A stretch of DNA of 64,000 bases from an uncultured Flavobacterium sp. (GTDB lineage: Bacteria > Bacteroidota > Bacteroidia > Flavobacteriales > Flavobacteriaceae). The DNA lies in contig NZ_OY730238.1 in assembly GCF_963422545.1 (NCBI RefSeq), positions 310,001 through 374,000 on the forward strand, in the 5' to 3' direction. The translations under genes were made by a program, and so were the position numbers. The notes under the pieces are model-generated. The model worked only from the letters and a program-made list of their open reading frames with translations. It had not been told where the DNA came from and did no database searches. Shown in pieces: positions 10,501-19,275 of this stretch (its first letter is position 1; each line of letters starts with the position of its first letter).

Positions 10501-12684
10501 TTTTATTATCCGAAAATAAAAAATGAATCTGGATGTATCTCAGAAACACTATATTCTGTGAATTTTACAGAAGAATATTTATCTAATTTTAATATACAAG
10601 TAACTCAACCTACTTGCGAATCAAAGAATAAAGGGAGCATTACAATAGATCCCCTATTTGATCAATATAGCTTTGATAATGGTAGAACCTGGAGTCAATA
10701 TAACACAGCCACAAATTTATCTCCTGGTAATTATTCCATAATAGTTAAAAATAATTTAGGTTGTGAGTCCTGGTGGAGAATTGCAACACTTTATGAATTT
10801 TATTTACCCAGACCAGATTACACTACAACCCCTCCTATATGTGGAACTGGGGGAAGTATTACAATAACTACTCCAGCTGCTTTATACAGTTTTGATAATG
10901 GAGAAAATTGGACAACTAATCCAACGGCTGTAAATTTAGATGAAGAATATTACACAATAAAGATAAAAAATGAATTAGGGTGTGAATCCTATCCGCAAAA
11001 TATTTATATTCCAAAATTTCACCTTAGCTCCCCATTATACTCAATAACACAGCCTAATTGTGAATCTTTAGGCAGCATAACTTTCACCACAGCTGCTTCA
11101 GAATATAGTATAGATAATGGTAATACTTGGAAAACTAACTCTACTTTTCCTAATTTAATTCCTGATAATTATCTTTTAAAAATAAAAAATGCTTTAGGAT
11201 GTGAATCCAATTATAGTTCAGTTTCTCTTTATAATGTAAATCTTCCAGCTCAAAAACCTACTGTTTCAATTCAACAACCAAGCAGCTGTACTTCAGCAAA
11301 AGGGAGTATTTCGGTGACTACTAATGCTTCTTTTTACAGCTTTGACAACGGACAAACATGGGGTACAAATGCTACTGCAACAAATTTAATTTCTGGTGAT
11401 TACTTTATAAAAATCAAAAACAGCGGTACAGGCTGTCCCTCTCCTTCTGCTAAAGCAACAATCAACTCTCCTTTAGACGCTATAACAACCCCAAATTATA
11501 TAGTTTCTCAACCTACGAGTTGTACTAATCCTTTTGGAACTATTACAATCACAACTATCGCTTCAAAATATAGTTTTGACAACGGAATAACTTGGAAAAC
11601 AGATTCAGATTCTGGAAATTTAGCAATTGGAAATTATAAAATTAAGATTCAAAATTCGGCAGGTTGCGAATCTGAAGCTATTTCAATTCAAATAAATGCA
11701 CCTTCAGATTACCCAACTGTTCCCACATACAGCACAATTCAACCAAACTGTAATAATGATCAAGGAAAAATAACTATTCTCTCTATTGCCTCAGAATACA
11801 GTTTTGATAATGGTATAAACTGGACTGCTAACGCGACATCATTATTTTTAGATCCAGGTCAGTACTACCTGAAAACAAAAAACTCAGATGGTTGTATTTC
11901 TGAGCCTGCTAAAGCTATAATAATTCCGTTTACAAATTTTCCATCATCCCCAACAGGTTCTCAAATTCAAAGTTTTTGTATCGATGAAATTGCAACTTTA
12001 GAAAATTTAATTTTAACAGGAACAGCAATTAAATGGTATGATACTGCAACGAATGGAAGTATTTTACCTGAAACAACTTTATTACAAAATGGTATTTACT
12101 ACGCAACACAAACAATTAACACTTGCGAAAGTAAAAGAATTGCTGTAACAGTAAAAATTCAGGATACCCAAATTCCATTTTCAGATTCTCCGCAGACATT
12201 CTGTATTCAAAAAAATGCTGCAATAAAAAACATTACTATTACCGGAGAAAATGTAAAATGGTTTGAAAGTCCCTCTTCGAATACTACTTTATCGGAAACA
12301 ACACTTCTTCAAAACGGAACTACATATTATGCTTCGCAAACAAATAACAATTGCGAAAGTGACAGAATTCCGGTAACCATAAATATTCTTGAAGCGACAA
12401 CTGGTGATTGTATTAATTTTGTTGAAGAATTGCCTTTTCCTAAATTCTTCACTCCAAATAATGATGGTTACAATGATACCTGGACAATTGACTTTGCCTA
12501 TTTAGCTCCAAATACAGGAATTAGAATCTTTGACCGTTATGGAAAGTTCATCAAAGAATTGTCAAAAAATACTTCTTGGGACGGAAACTATTTGGGTCAA
12601 CAACAACCTGGCTCAGATTATTGGTTTATTGTAAGCCGATTAAATGGAACAGAATATAGAGGTCATTTTAGTTTAAAACGATAA
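7516..12684 (+). CDS. Giant repeat protein with T9SS type B sorting domain
   Basis: Secreted or surface protein of 1722 residues. It begins with a signal peptide (about 1-18, ending CYSQ) and a calcium-type motif (NGIDDDGDGKID). A region of about 210 residues resembling a carbohydrate-binding or lectin-like fold follows. Then come about 15 repeats of 70-80 residues, each with a YSFDNGxTW core, a Thr-rich lead-in and a GCES end. After two Ig-like units (QSFC...ENL...KWY) the chain ends in a CHU_C/type B sorting domain (FFTPNNDGYND near 1640, then IRIFDRYGK and DYWFIV). Type B cargo is carried by the type IX system and is often an adhesin such as SprB. An adhesin role is inference. It is monocistronic, with a strong terminator. 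Confidence 0.88.
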   Translation: MKQTLLFVFLFFSILCYSQENCNNGIDDDGDGKIDLNDSDCICRGTVSILANSSFEEKTNCPQGYDDIPTTTYWTKGTIPSPDYLNKDCSLFNTIYAKNLQNFPDGKGIFRAVYKNNKKEYIATKLSSPLSTGINYQLTLNIATLMSIETNNLSKRFDFNFLAPTYITLYGCNNKDNLPLYTTSDPNSFDSSWIEIGKVLYQPQTTWGEITISFTTNTAINAIMLGPEKTLPPSFNTDYEPSFLYDNLRLNTAENFGVIIVQSGNFCNNDLILTADLNKTMNLATTFQWYRNGIAINGATNKTYPIPSVKTNLGEYTVKVTDGNDCYISSKLTINNSILNPSVTVVQPTCQDTNGYIKVNDPGIEYSFDKGLAFLSNDNYVTKDLVWQTDANFVTKEYGKYYVQTRTASGCISTPTIVTINPPILLDRPTFSIIQPTCSSGGTITITTPGSQFSFDNGLTWENSATKTNLPTGNYLLKIKNSSGCESYSQSVLLFPTYINSPNFTLIQPSCNQGGSITITSPASEYSFDNGETWTTNPTATNLSSGYYNVRIKDEFGCVSKPYFNQIYFYPFSKSYPEAKVTQPNTCSNTGSIVFSKSSYKYSIDNGQTWQETPTFNNLAPGNYVLKTKNGLGCESEVYQVKINFYLSKPTYTTINPACTTNGSITITSPASEYSFDNGETWTTNPTAANLPSGYYYIKIKNELGCESDVVYANLPAFYLDEPTYKIINPNCETESKWSISITTPAASYSFDGGVTWSPSPNISNLDYGTYFLKIKNSLGCESNYAIANISNTYYLARPEFSVVQPTCTTPGRVTITTPAAFYSFDDGGTWSTDPNLTKYPNGGVSGYLRIKNKSGCISENNWFSLNLNFLNPPTCKIVQPTSCDSNATGSITITTSAALYSFDGGLNWSTNPTASNLPVGFKYQLKIKNKEGCESGNLVIEFTPFKIKEVDYKATYPSCGKGGSITITTPAPFYSFDGGETWGTSPTASNLPLGFYYPKIKNESGCISETLYSVNFTEEYLSNFNIQVTQPTCESKNKGSITIDPLFDQYSFDNGRTWSQYNTATNLSPGNYSIIVKNNLGCESWWRIATLYEFYLPRPDYTTTPPICGTGGSITITTPAALYSFDNGENWTTNPTAVNLDEEYYTIKIKNELGCESYPQNIYIPKFHLSSPLYSITQPNCESLGSITFTTAASEYSIDNGNTWKTNSTFPNLIPDNYLLKIKNALGCESNYSSVSLYNVNLPAQKPTVSIQQPSSCTSAKGSISVTTNASFYSFDNGQTWGTNATATNLISGDYFIKIKNSGTGCPSPSAKATINSPLDAITTPNYIVSQPTSCTNPFGTITITTIASKYSFDNGITWKTDSDSGNLAIGNYKIKIQNSAGCESEAISIQINAPSDYPTVPTYSTIQPNCNNDQGKITILSIASEYSFDNGINWTANATSLFLDPGQYYLKTKNSDGCISEPAKAIIIPFTNFPSSPTGSQIQSFCIDEIATLENLILTGTAIKWYDTATNGSILPETTLLQNGIYYATQTINTCESKRIAVTVKIQDTQIPFSDSPQTFCIQKNAAIKNITITGENVKWFESPSSNTTLSETTLLQNGTTYYASQTNNNCESDRIPVTINILEATTGDCINFVEELPFPKFFTPNNDGYNDTWTIDFAYLAPNTGIRIFDRYGKFIKELSKNTSWDGNYLGQQQPGSDYWFIVSRLNGTEYRGHFSLKR
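9058..9144 (+). repeat. Near-identical intragenic repeat, copy 1
   Basis: 87 bases of the adhesin gene that match 9502-9588 with only four mismatches, although most repeats of the gene have diverged widely. This points to recent duplication or gene conversion inside the gene. Confidence 0.8.
9502..9588 (+). repeat. Near-identical intragenic repeat, copy 2
   Basis: Partner of 9058-9144 (four mismatches in 87 bases). It encodes the same ASEYSFDNGETWTTNPT unit. Confidence 0.8.
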
Positions 12685-12686
12685 AT

Positions 12687-12721
12687 AAAAAAGAGCATCT
12701 AAAATTTAGATGCTCTTTTTT
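12687..12721. terminator. Bidirectional terminator
   Basis: A near-perfect inverted repeat (AAAAAGAGCATCTAAA with its complement) with a run of T on either strand. It lies between the converging adhesin and transporter genes and can end both transcripts. Confidence 0.85.
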
Positions 12722-12738
12722 TATAGAATTTTCAGCTC

Positions 12739-14016
12739 TTAAAACTGATGTACTTTCTTAGAAATTACTAAAAACGAAACTAACGATATTAAAGCAGCAG
12801 ACGTCAAATAAAAGCCTACGTAACTCAAACTATAAGTACTTGCCAGCCAAATTGCAATCATTGGCGCAAATGCAGCCCCTAGTATTCCTGCCAAATTAAA
12901 AGTCAAAGAAGCACCTGAATAACGAACTGTAGTAGGAAATAACTCTGATAAAAAAGTCCCCAGAGGTCCATAAGTAAACCCCATTAAAGACATTCCGATA
13001 CAAACAAAAGTTGTAACTAACACAGTACTTCCTGAATTTAAAAAGTATGAAAAGAAAAATCCGAAAACACCGATAGCGGCTGTAGTAATAATTAATATTT
13101 TACGACGTCCAATTTTATCGGCAACCAAAGCCGAAACAGGAATAAAAAAGGCAAAAAACAATACTGAAAGCAATTGAATCAATAAAGCATCTCTTTTAGT
13201 AAAACCTAAATCAGAGGTAGCCCAGCTAAGTGTAAAAACGGTCATTAAATAAAAAACCAAAAAGGTTGTAACCGCAGACAAAGTTCCAAAAATCAATTGA
13301 TTCTTATACGATTTCAGCAAAGTAAAAAATGGAATTTTAACTTCTTTTTGTTCTTCCTTGGAATTCTCGAACGCTGGAGTTTCACTGATTTTTAAGCGAA
13401 TATAAAATCCAACAAGTACCAAAAGTGAACTTGCGATAAATGGAATTCTCCAACCATAATCCATAAAAGCTTCGCTGCTCATACTATCTGTTAAAATCAA
13501 AAAAGTCCCGCCTGAAAGCAACAATCCTATAGGCGCACCCAATTGCGGAAACATTCCGTACCAGGCACGTTTATTTGGGGGAGCATTTTCAATCGCCAAT
13601 AAAACAGCACCACCCCACTCGCCTCCTAAACCAACTCCCTGACCAAATCTACATAACATTAATAAAATTGGCGCCACTATTCCGATACTTGCATACCCCG
13701 GTAAAAAACCAATTGCTATTGTCGATAATCCCATTGTAAGCAATGCAACTACCAGAGTCACTTTACGTCCAATTTTATCGCCATAATGTCCAAAAACAGC
13801 TGATCCCAAAGGTCTGGCTAAAAAAGCTATCGAAAACGTAGCCAATGATTCCAGTGTAGAAATAGTGCTATTAGCGCCCGGAAAAAATAGTTGAGGAAAA
13901 ACCAATACGGCGGCATTGGCATAAATGTAGAAATCAAAAAATTCAATTGTGGTACCAATTAAAGAACCAAAAAGAACGTGTCGCAAGGAATTCTCCTTAT
14001 TTGGATTATTTTTCAT
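12739..14016 (-). CDS. MFS transporter, metabolite:H+ symporter (MHS) type
   Basis: Inner-membrane secondary transporter with 12 predicted membrane segments. Of the two possible starts (14046 and 14016) I choose the inner ATG, giving 425 residues, because the family begins close to SLIGTTIEFFDFYIY. The motif GQGVGLGGEWGGAVLL and the loop motifs GDKIGRK and ADKIGRRK mark the MHS group (ProP, ShiA, KgtP relatives), which import organic acids, betaines or shikimate with protons. The substrate cannot be assigned. It converges on the adhesin gene and is divergent from bshC. Confidence 0.88.
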   Translation of the reverse strand: MKNNPNKENSLRHVLFGSLIGTTIEFFDFYIYANAAVLVFPQLFFPGANSTISTLESLATFSIAFLARPLGSAVFGHYGDKIGRKVTLVVALLTMGLSTIAIGFLPGYASIGIVAPILLMLCRFGQGVGLGGEWGGAVLLAIENAPPNKRAWYGMFPQLGAPIGLLLSGGTFLILTDSMSSEAFMDYGWRIPFIASSLLVLVGFYIRLKISETPAFENSKEEQKEVKIPFFTLLKSYKNQLIFGTLSAVTTFLVFYLMTVFTLSWATSDLGFTKRDALLIQLLSVLFFAFFIPVSALVADKIGRRKILIITTAAIGVFGFFFSYFLNSGSTVLVTTFVCIGMSLMGFTYGPLGTFLSELFPTTVRYSGASLTFNLAGILGAAFAPMIAIWLASTYSLSYVGFYLTSAALISLVSFLVISKKVHQF

Positions 14017-14287
14017 GTAAGATAGATGTACTTTTTTTTCTTGCAAAAATATAATTTCATTATTAATAATTCATCTTTACAAGAATAAGTTTCAAAACAA
14101 TGATTCTTTTTAACAAATTTCGTAAACTTTCTTCTCCACCTATTATCTTTAGAGCAAAAAAAATTAAAAACCTGATTACAAGATTTTTAATCCTAAAAGT
14201 AAAAATCAAATCATAAGCAATCGTTAAAACCGTTTTTAAGTATATATTTTCATTAAATTTACAGCTATCAAAAATAAATTTAAAACT

Positions 14288-15877
14288 ATGCCTACCGACT
14301 GTATCAGCTATCAAACTTCAGGATATTTCTCTAAATTAATACAAGATTATTTAGACCAAAAATCAGAATTAAAGCCGCTGTACAATCATTTTCCAACATT
14401 GGAAAACTTCGAAAAACAAATCACTGAAAAGCAAGCTAACTTTGATAATGCAAACCGAATTCCTCTGGTTGAGACTTTAAAAAAGCAATATCAAAACATT
14501 GAAATTTCGGACTCGACAAAACAAAATATTGAGCTTTTAGCGCTTCCTAATACGTTTACAATTACAACCGGGCATCAATTAAATTTATTTAGCGGTCCAT
14601 TGTATTTCTTATATAAAATCATTTCGACAATTAATCTTACCAAGGAATTAAAGCTAAAATATCCGGCAAATAATTTTGTTCCCATTTATTGGATGGCGAC
14701 AGAAGACCACGATTTTGAAGAGATTAATTATTTTAATTTCAAAGGAAAAAAATTTCATTGGAACAAAGAAAGTACCGGTCCAGTCGGGAGACTTTCTACG
14801 GAGGGTCTAGAAGAATTTTTCGAAATTTATTCAAAAGATTTAGGCTCAAGCACAAATGCCAATGTCTTGAAAAAAGTGTTTGAAGAAGCTTATTTAAAAC
14901 ATGAAAATCTTGCTGACGCTACTCGTTTTTTAGCCAATAGTTTATTTGCAAATTATGGTTTAGTAATTCTGGATGCTGATGATGCCAATTTGAAACGTGC
15001 TTTTATTCCATATATAAAAGAAGAACTAGAGCAACAAACTTCATTTAAAGCGGTTCAGGAAACCATAGCGAAATTTAAAGATTATACCGTTCAGGTAAAT
15101 CCCCGAGAAATCAATTTGTTTTATATTGAAGATGATTTAAGAGAAAGAATCATTTTTGAAAATAATAAATACTTTGTAAACAATACTAAGATCTCCTTTT
15201 CGAAAGAAGAAATTCTAAAATTATTAGCAAGCAATCCGGAAAAATTTAGTCCAAATGTAATCATGCGTCCGTTATATCAGGAAATTATTCTGCCAAATTT
15301 ATGCTACATTGGCGGAGGCGGAGAAATTGCTTATTGGTTAGAATTAAAATCTTTCTTTGATGCGGTAAATATCACTTTTCCGATACTTTTAGTTCGTAAT
15401 TCTGTTCTTTTAAATACCGAAAAACAAGCCCAAAAAGCAGATAAACTGAACTTAAGCTGGACAGATCTATTCACAAAACCTGCCGACTTAATAAATACGA
15501 TTACGCACAAATTATCAGCTTTTCCTATTGATTTAACGCCTCAAAAAGAAACGTTAGAAAAACAATTTAAATATCTTTACGAACTGGCACAACAAACTGA
15601 TAAATCATTTACCGGAGCTGTAAAAGCACAAGAAGTAAAACAAAAGAAAGGTTTAGAAAACCTTGAAAAACGTTTATTAAAAGCTCAAAAACGAAAACTT
15701 GATAACGAATTACAACGTGTAGTAGATTTACAATGCGAATTATTCCCTAATCAGAGTTTACAGGAACGCCAAGCAAATTTTTCAGAATTTTATCTGGAAA
15801 AAGGCGAACAATTGATCCCGCTTTTAATTCAAAAATTAAAACCATTAGAAACAAATTTTAATATCATAACAATATAA
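14288..15877 (+). CDS. bshC: Bacillithiol biosynthesis cysteine-adding enzyme BshC
   Basis: Putative ligase that adds cysteine to glucosaminyl-malate, the last step of bacillithiol synthesis, in the cytoplasm. The 529-residue length is normal. Family motifs are TTGHQLNLFSGPLY at 93-106, YWMATEDHDFEEIN at 134-147 and CYIGGGGEIAYWLEL near 340. A Lys-rich coiled coil occupies about 440-490 near the C terminus, as in Bacillus BshC. The partner genes bshA and bshB are not in this window, which is usual for Bacteroidota. The intergenic stretch upstream (242 bases) shows no clear consensus promoter. Confidence 0.93.
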   Translation: MPTDCISYQTSGYFSKLIQDYLDQKSELKPLYNHFPTLENFEKQITEKQANFDNANRIPLVETLKKQYQNIEISDSTKQNIELLALPNTFTITTGHQLNLFSGPLYFLYKIISTINLTKELKLKYPANNFVPIYWMATEDHDFEEINYFNFKGKKFHWNKESTGPVGRLSTEGLEEFFEIYSKDLGSSTNANVLKKVFEEAYLKHENLADATRFLANSLFANYGLVILDADDANLKRAFIPYIKEELEQQTSFKAVQETIAKFKDYTVQVNPREINLFYIEDDLRERIIFENNKYFVNNTKISFSKEEILKLLASNPEKFSPNVIMRPLYQEIILPNLCYIGGGGEIAYWLELKSFFDAVNITFPILLVRNSVLLNTEKQAQKADKLNLSWTDLFTKPADLINTITHKLSAFPIDLTPQKETLEKQFKYLYELAQQTDKSFTGAVKAQEVKQKKGLENLEKRLLKAQKRKLDNELQRVVDLQCELFPNQSLQERQANFSEFYLEKGEQLIPLLIQKLKPLETNFNIITI

Positions 15878-15887
15878 TCGTTTGCCA

Positions 15888-15975
15888 GGAATTTCACAAA
15901 TTTCCACGAATTATTTTTGTCTTTTAGAATAGAAATTAGTGAAAATTAGTGAAATTCGTGGCAAAAAATTTCGTG
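15888..15975. repeat. Short-word intergenic repeat (GTGAAATTCGTGGCAAA family)
   Basis: Forward words (AGTGAAAATTAGTGAAATTCGTG) and inverted words (AATTTCACAAATTTCCACGAA) face each other, so the stretch can fold into an imperfect hairpin. The same words are found at 33-65. The rest of the bshC to 16092 gap (about 215 bases) is AT-rich with nothing else recognisable. Confidence 0.55.
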
Positions 15976-16091
15976 ACAAAAAAACAAAGTAATAATCCTC
16001 AGAAACAAATAACCACATCTTCTAAGATTATTGCCTCTCTAAACCAAATAGTAACTTTTAAAAAACAAAAATTAACCTATTTACCAAAATT

Positions 16092-17363
16092 ATGACCAGA
16101 GAGCGCTTGATATCCTTGGATGTCTTTAGAGGATTAACAATTTTATTAATGACTATTGTAAACAATCCCGGAGATTGGAAACATGTTTACGCACCTTTAT
16201 TACATTCTGAATGGCATGGCTGCACGCCAACCGATTTAGTTTTCCCTTTTTTCATCTTTATTATGGGAGTTGCAGTTCCGCTTGCAATGCCAACTAAAAC
16301 TTGGGACGAAACAACTTTTAACAAAATCCTTGTTCGTTCTTTACGAATGTTCTGCCTTGGGATTTTCTTTAATTTTTTTGCCAAAATTCAGCTTTTTGGT
16401 CTTGATGAAATTCCACTTCTTATTGGCCGTTTAATCATTACCGTTGCTGTTGGTTATGCCTTAATGGGTAATTTCAGTTCAAAAGTCAAAAACATTCTGG
16501 CTTTTTCTATTCTCTTTATTTATCTTTTTTTAGCTTATAGCGGTATCGAAGCTTATCAAAGTGTTCGTTTACCTGGCGTTTTACAACGTATTGGAATTGT
16601 TTACTTTGTAGTTTCACTTTTGTATTTAAAAACAAGCAAAAAAACACAAATCATCACCGGAATAATTCTATTACTGAGTTATTGGGCTATAATGACCCTA
16701 GTTCCTGTTCCGGGAATTGGCGAAGCAAGTTTAGAAAAAGGAACAAATTTAGCTTCTTGGCTAGATAGCGTTCTACTTAAAGGACACATGTACCGCGAAA
16801 CCATAACCTGGGATCCGGAAGGAATTTTAAGTACAATTCCTTCAATTGTAAACGGAATCATTGGCTTATTAATTGGTCTAATATTACAGCGCGAAATATC
16901 TAAAACTCAAAAAGCTATAAAAATCGCTATTGCCGGTGTAGCACTTATCATTGCAGGTTTAATCTGGAATATCGTTCTCCCAATAAACAAATCACTTTGG
17001 ACAAGCAGTTATGTTTTATACACCACAGGATTGGCTGCTACAGTTTTATCAATATTGTATTATGCAATTGATATTGCAGATTGTAAAAAAGGATTCAAAT
17101 TGTTTTTAATCTGGGGAGTAAACCCAATGATTGTATTTTTCTTTTCTCAGATTATCCCGCAAGCCTTAATAATGGTTCAACTAAAAAATCCTGAAAATCC
17201 TGAAACTCAAATTAATCTTTTAAACTATTTATACCATTTTGGGATTGCGCCGTTTTTCAGCAATCCAATGATGGCTTCATTAGCCGGAGCTTTAGTTTAT
17301 GTGGGAATCTGGTCTTTTATTTTATGGATATTCTATAAAAACAAACTCATTTTTAAAGTCTAA
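16092..17363 (+). CDS. Membrane acyltransferase, HGSNAT/NagX-like (DUF1624/DUF5009)
   Basis: Polytopic inner-membrane protein of 423 residues with about 11 membrane segments. The N-terminal signature LDVFRGLTILLM (9-20) and the motif WHGCTPTDLVFPFFIF (41-56, with the presumed catalytic His42) are those of heparan-alpha-glucosaminide N-acetyltransferase relatives. These may acetylate amino sugars across the membrane. The substrate is not shown. A paralogue lies at 31.8-33.0 kb. The gene has its own downstream terminator and no operon partner. Confidence 0.85.
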   Translation: MTRERLISLDVFRGLTILLMTIVNNPGDWKHVYAPLLHSEWHGCTPTDLVFPFFIFIMGVAVPLAMPTKTWDETTFNKILVRSLRMFCLGIFFNFFAKIQLFGLDEIPLLIGRLIITVAVGYALMGNFSSKVKNILAFSILFIYLFLAYSGIEAYQSVRLPGVLQRIGIVYFVVSLLYLKTSKKTQIITGIILLLSYWAIMTLVPVPGIGEASLEKGTNLASWLDSVLLKGHMYRETITWDPEGILSTIPSIVNGIIGLLIGLILQREISKTQKAIKIAIAGVALIIAGLIWNIVLPINKSLWTSSYVLYTTGLAATVLSILYYAIDIADCKKGFKLFLIWGVNPMIVFFFSQIIPQALIMVQLKNPENPETQINLLNYLYHFGIAPFFSNPMMASLAGALVYVGIWSFILWIFYKNKLIFKV

Positions 17364-17404
17364 TCTTTTTCACCATATAAGTTATATAAGTTATTATAAG
17401 TCTG

Positions 17405-17436
17405 GGCGCGCAAACTTGTGCGCCTTTATTTTTTAT
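17405..17436 (+). terminator. Terminator of the acyltransferase gene
   Basis: A 9-bp GC-rich stem (GGCGCGCAA with TTGTGCGCC, one G-T pair) with a three-base loop, followed by TTTATTTTTTAT. Confidence 0.8.
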
Positions 17437-17561
17437 AATGCAAACGTTAAAAGATTTTACTAAAATGAACTTATATAGCTTATATGGTTTAAAAAAACCA
17501 CAAAAACAATATTTCTTACTGTTTAATTATGAATTTATTAAAATCAATTCATAAAAAAGTA

Positions 17562-17569
17562 TACTTTTG
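17562..17569 (+). promoter_or_regulatory. -7 box (TACTTTTG) for ndk
   Basis: Exact TAnnTTTG match 26 bases before the ATG at 17595. It lies downstream of the in-frame ATG at 17529, which argues for the inner start of ndk. Confidence 0.65.
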
Positions 17570-17594
17570 CACAAAATTAAAAATAAGCAATATA

Positions 17595-18014
17595 ATGGCA
17601 ACAAATAGAACTTTTACAATGATTAAGCCAGATGCAGTTCAAAACGGACACATCGGTAATATCTTAGCAATGATCACTAATGGTGGTTTCAAAATCGTTT
17701 CATTAAAATTAACTCAATTAACTGTAGCTGATGCTCAGGCATTTTATGCTGTTCACGCTGCAAGACCTTTCTACGGAGAGTTAGTTGAATTCATGTCTCG
17801 TGGACCAATTGTTGCTGCAATTTTAGAAAAAGACAACGCAGTAGAAGATTTCAGAACTTTAATTGGAGCTACAAATCCAGCTGAAGCTGCTGAAGGAACT
17901 ATCCGTAAAGCATATGCAACTTCTATCGGAGAAAATGCAGTTCACGGTTCTGATAGCGATGAAAATGCAGCTATCGAAGGTGCATTCCATTTTGCTGGAA
18001 GAGAGCAATTCTAA
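17595..18014 (+). CDS. ndk: Nucleoside diphosphate kinase
   Basis: Transfers the gamma phosphate between nucleoside tri- and diphosphates through a phospho-histidine, in the cytoplasm. With the start at 17595 the product is 139 residues, the normal Ndk length, and opens directly with MATNRTFTMIKPDAVQ. The longer frame from 17529 would begin upstream of the promoter box. The active-site His is His117 in NAVHGSDS. Codon use is conservative, as in a highly expressed gene. It is monocistronic, followed by a perfect palindrome terminator. Confidence 0.96.
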   Translation: MATNRTFTMIKPDAVQNGHIGNILAMITNGGFKIVSLKLTQLTVADAQAFYAVHAARPFYGELVEFMSRGPIVAAILEKDNAVEDFRTLIGATNPAEAAEGTIRKAYATSIGENAVHGSDSDENAAIEGAFHFAGREQF

Positions 18015-18060
18015 TAATTTAGATTTTAGAGTTCAGATTTTCGATTACTGAACTTTGTAA

Positions 18061-18106
18061 ACACAAAAAAAATCCATTCGCCGCGGCGAATGGATTTTTT
18101 TTGTGT
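18061..18106. terminator. Perfect 46-base palindromic bidirectional terminator
   Basis: Two exact 23-base arms meet at a CCGCGG centre, with A8 on one side and T8 on the other. It serves the converging ndk and 18.1-kb genes. Confidence 0.88.
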
Positions 18107-18122
18107 TTATAACAAATGTTGA

Positions 18123-18839
18123 CTAAAGCTTATCTGACTTTTTAACAACTTTCTCAATTTTTTCATCAAGATCTTTTAAAAGCTCTTCTAATGCACTTTC
18201 ACACATAGGTAGTACTTTATCAAGATTTAAAACAGGAATTCCACCTACGATCGTTCCAGTTTTCTTAGAGTTTGCTCCTTCAGAAAAAGCGAATACTTTT
18301 TTTCCTGTTTTATCGTATAAAGCGATTCTGGCATAAGCTTTCATTTTTATTGTTCCAGTTCCACCAACAGCGAATCCTTTTACTACAGCAAAATGAATTT
18401 CAGTAAATAGAATACCATCAGCTACTTCTTTAAACATTTGTGCAGACGCTTCTTCATTTGCAGAACCATTCGTACCTTCATAAATATATTTGTATCCAGG
18501 ATAGTTAATAATAGTACCACTTTCTCCGCCTTCTCTTGCAAATTTAGGAGTAAAAGCAATGTATTCCGGTTTCTGAGTCACTTCAGTTTCGGGAAGTAAA
18601 TCAAACGGGAATTTTTTAGCATAATCATTAAAAAATGCATTGTGATATTTCTCTAAAATTGGAGAAAGGTTAAAATTTGGATTGTTTCCTAAATCAGCTA
18701 TCGCAGCGAGTCCATTTAAACCTAATTCCGAAAGATCGATTGTTTTATCCGTGTAAAATGAAACAGTAGCTACTTTTTTCTTTTGCGAATAACTGTTTAA
18801 AGCAAATAATACGGTTAAAATAAATAATACTTTTTTCAT
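18123..18839 (-). CDS. Exported protein of unknown function
   Basis: I do not recognise the family. The 238-residue product has a clear signal peptide (about 1-19, SYSQ cleavage region) and no further membrane segment. A central part (about 140-200) is rich in beta-strand-like, Gly-containing segments (GGTGTIKMKAYARIALYD and AFSEGANSKKTG). The C-terminal 40 residues are charged, alternating Lys and Glu/Asp, and probably helical. It is monocistronic between two terminators and its upstream gap holds no gene. A periplasmic or outer-membrane-associated location is likely. Confidence 0.75.
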   Translation of the reverse strand: MKKVLFILTVLFALNSYSQKKKVATVSFYTDKTIDLSELGLNGLAAIADLGNNPNFNLSPILEKYHNAFFNDYAKKFPFDLLPETEVTQKPEYIAFTPKFAREGGESGTIINYPGYKYIYEGTNGSANEEASAQMFKEVADGILFTEIHFAVVKGFAVGGTGTIKMKAYARIALYDKTGKKVFAFSEGANSKKTGTIVGGIPVLNLDKVLPMCESALEELLKDLDEKIEKVVKKSDKL

Positions 18840-18929
18840 TGTTTTTTTGATTGTTTTTAGTTGTTAAATATTAAGTCAGAGTTTATTTAGTAAATAAATA
18901 CTTACCGATCAAATGTATTATAAAAAAAA

Positions 18930-18949
18930 CACTTCTAAAAACAGAAGTG
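18930..18949 (-). terminator. Terminator of the lipoprotein/DUF721 pair
   Basis: A 7-bp stem CACTTCT/AGAAGTG with a 6-base loop. On the minus strand it is followed by a run of eight T; on the plus strand a T-rich tract also follows. Confidence 0.75.
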
Positions 18950-18978
18950 CTAATTTTATTTTTTTTTAAACTAAAAGG

Positions 18979-19275
18979 TTAACGCAATACAACGTCCTTC
19001 ACAACTTCACGACCTAATTCTTCATTAATCATTTTAACGATTTTTGACTTTCCGTGACTAAGTTCTTCCCTTAAAACAGCCGATCCAAGTTCAACATACA
19101 ATGTACTGCCTTTTAGTACAACATTTTTAGTATATGTGTTCACACCATTCCCCATCAACTGTCTCCACGCCTCTTTTACATCAATCTGATCCATTCCGGG
19201 TCCCAATTTATTCACCTGGATTATCTGTTGCAAAACAGCCCCAATCGTACTCTGATTATTTAGTCTTTTTGCCAT
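18979..19275 (-). CDS. DUF721 (DciA-like) protein
   Basis: Small cytoplasmic protein of 98 residues from the DUF721 family (conserved IQVNKLGPGMDQIDVKEAWRQ-type segment near 20-40 and a strand-rich end, LYVELGSAVLREELS). DciA, a distant member, helps load the replicative helicase, but this short Bacteroidota form is only similar and its role is not established. The start overlaps the end of the upstream lipoprotein gene by 20 bases, so the two are co-translated. Confidence 0.8.
   Translation of the reverse strand: MAKRLNNQSTIGAVLQQIIQVNKLGPGMDQIDVKEAWRQLMGNGVNTYTKNVVLKGSTLYVELGSAVLREELSHGKSKIVKMINEELGREVVKDVVLR

Noticed and set aside
7516..12684. Repeats of the adhesin gene considered as a CRISPR-like array
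   Set aside because: The period is over 200 bases, the repeats are translated in one frame, and no cas gene is present.
14063..14314. An 83-residue minus-strand frame in the gap before bshC
   Set aside because: Low-complexity Phe/Ile/Lys composition, no start signal or homologue that I recognise, and it runs over the bshC start.
17529..17594. Longer N terminus for ndk
   Set aside because: The promoter box TACTTTTG lies at 17562-17569, downstream of this start, and Ndk proteins begin at MATNRTF.
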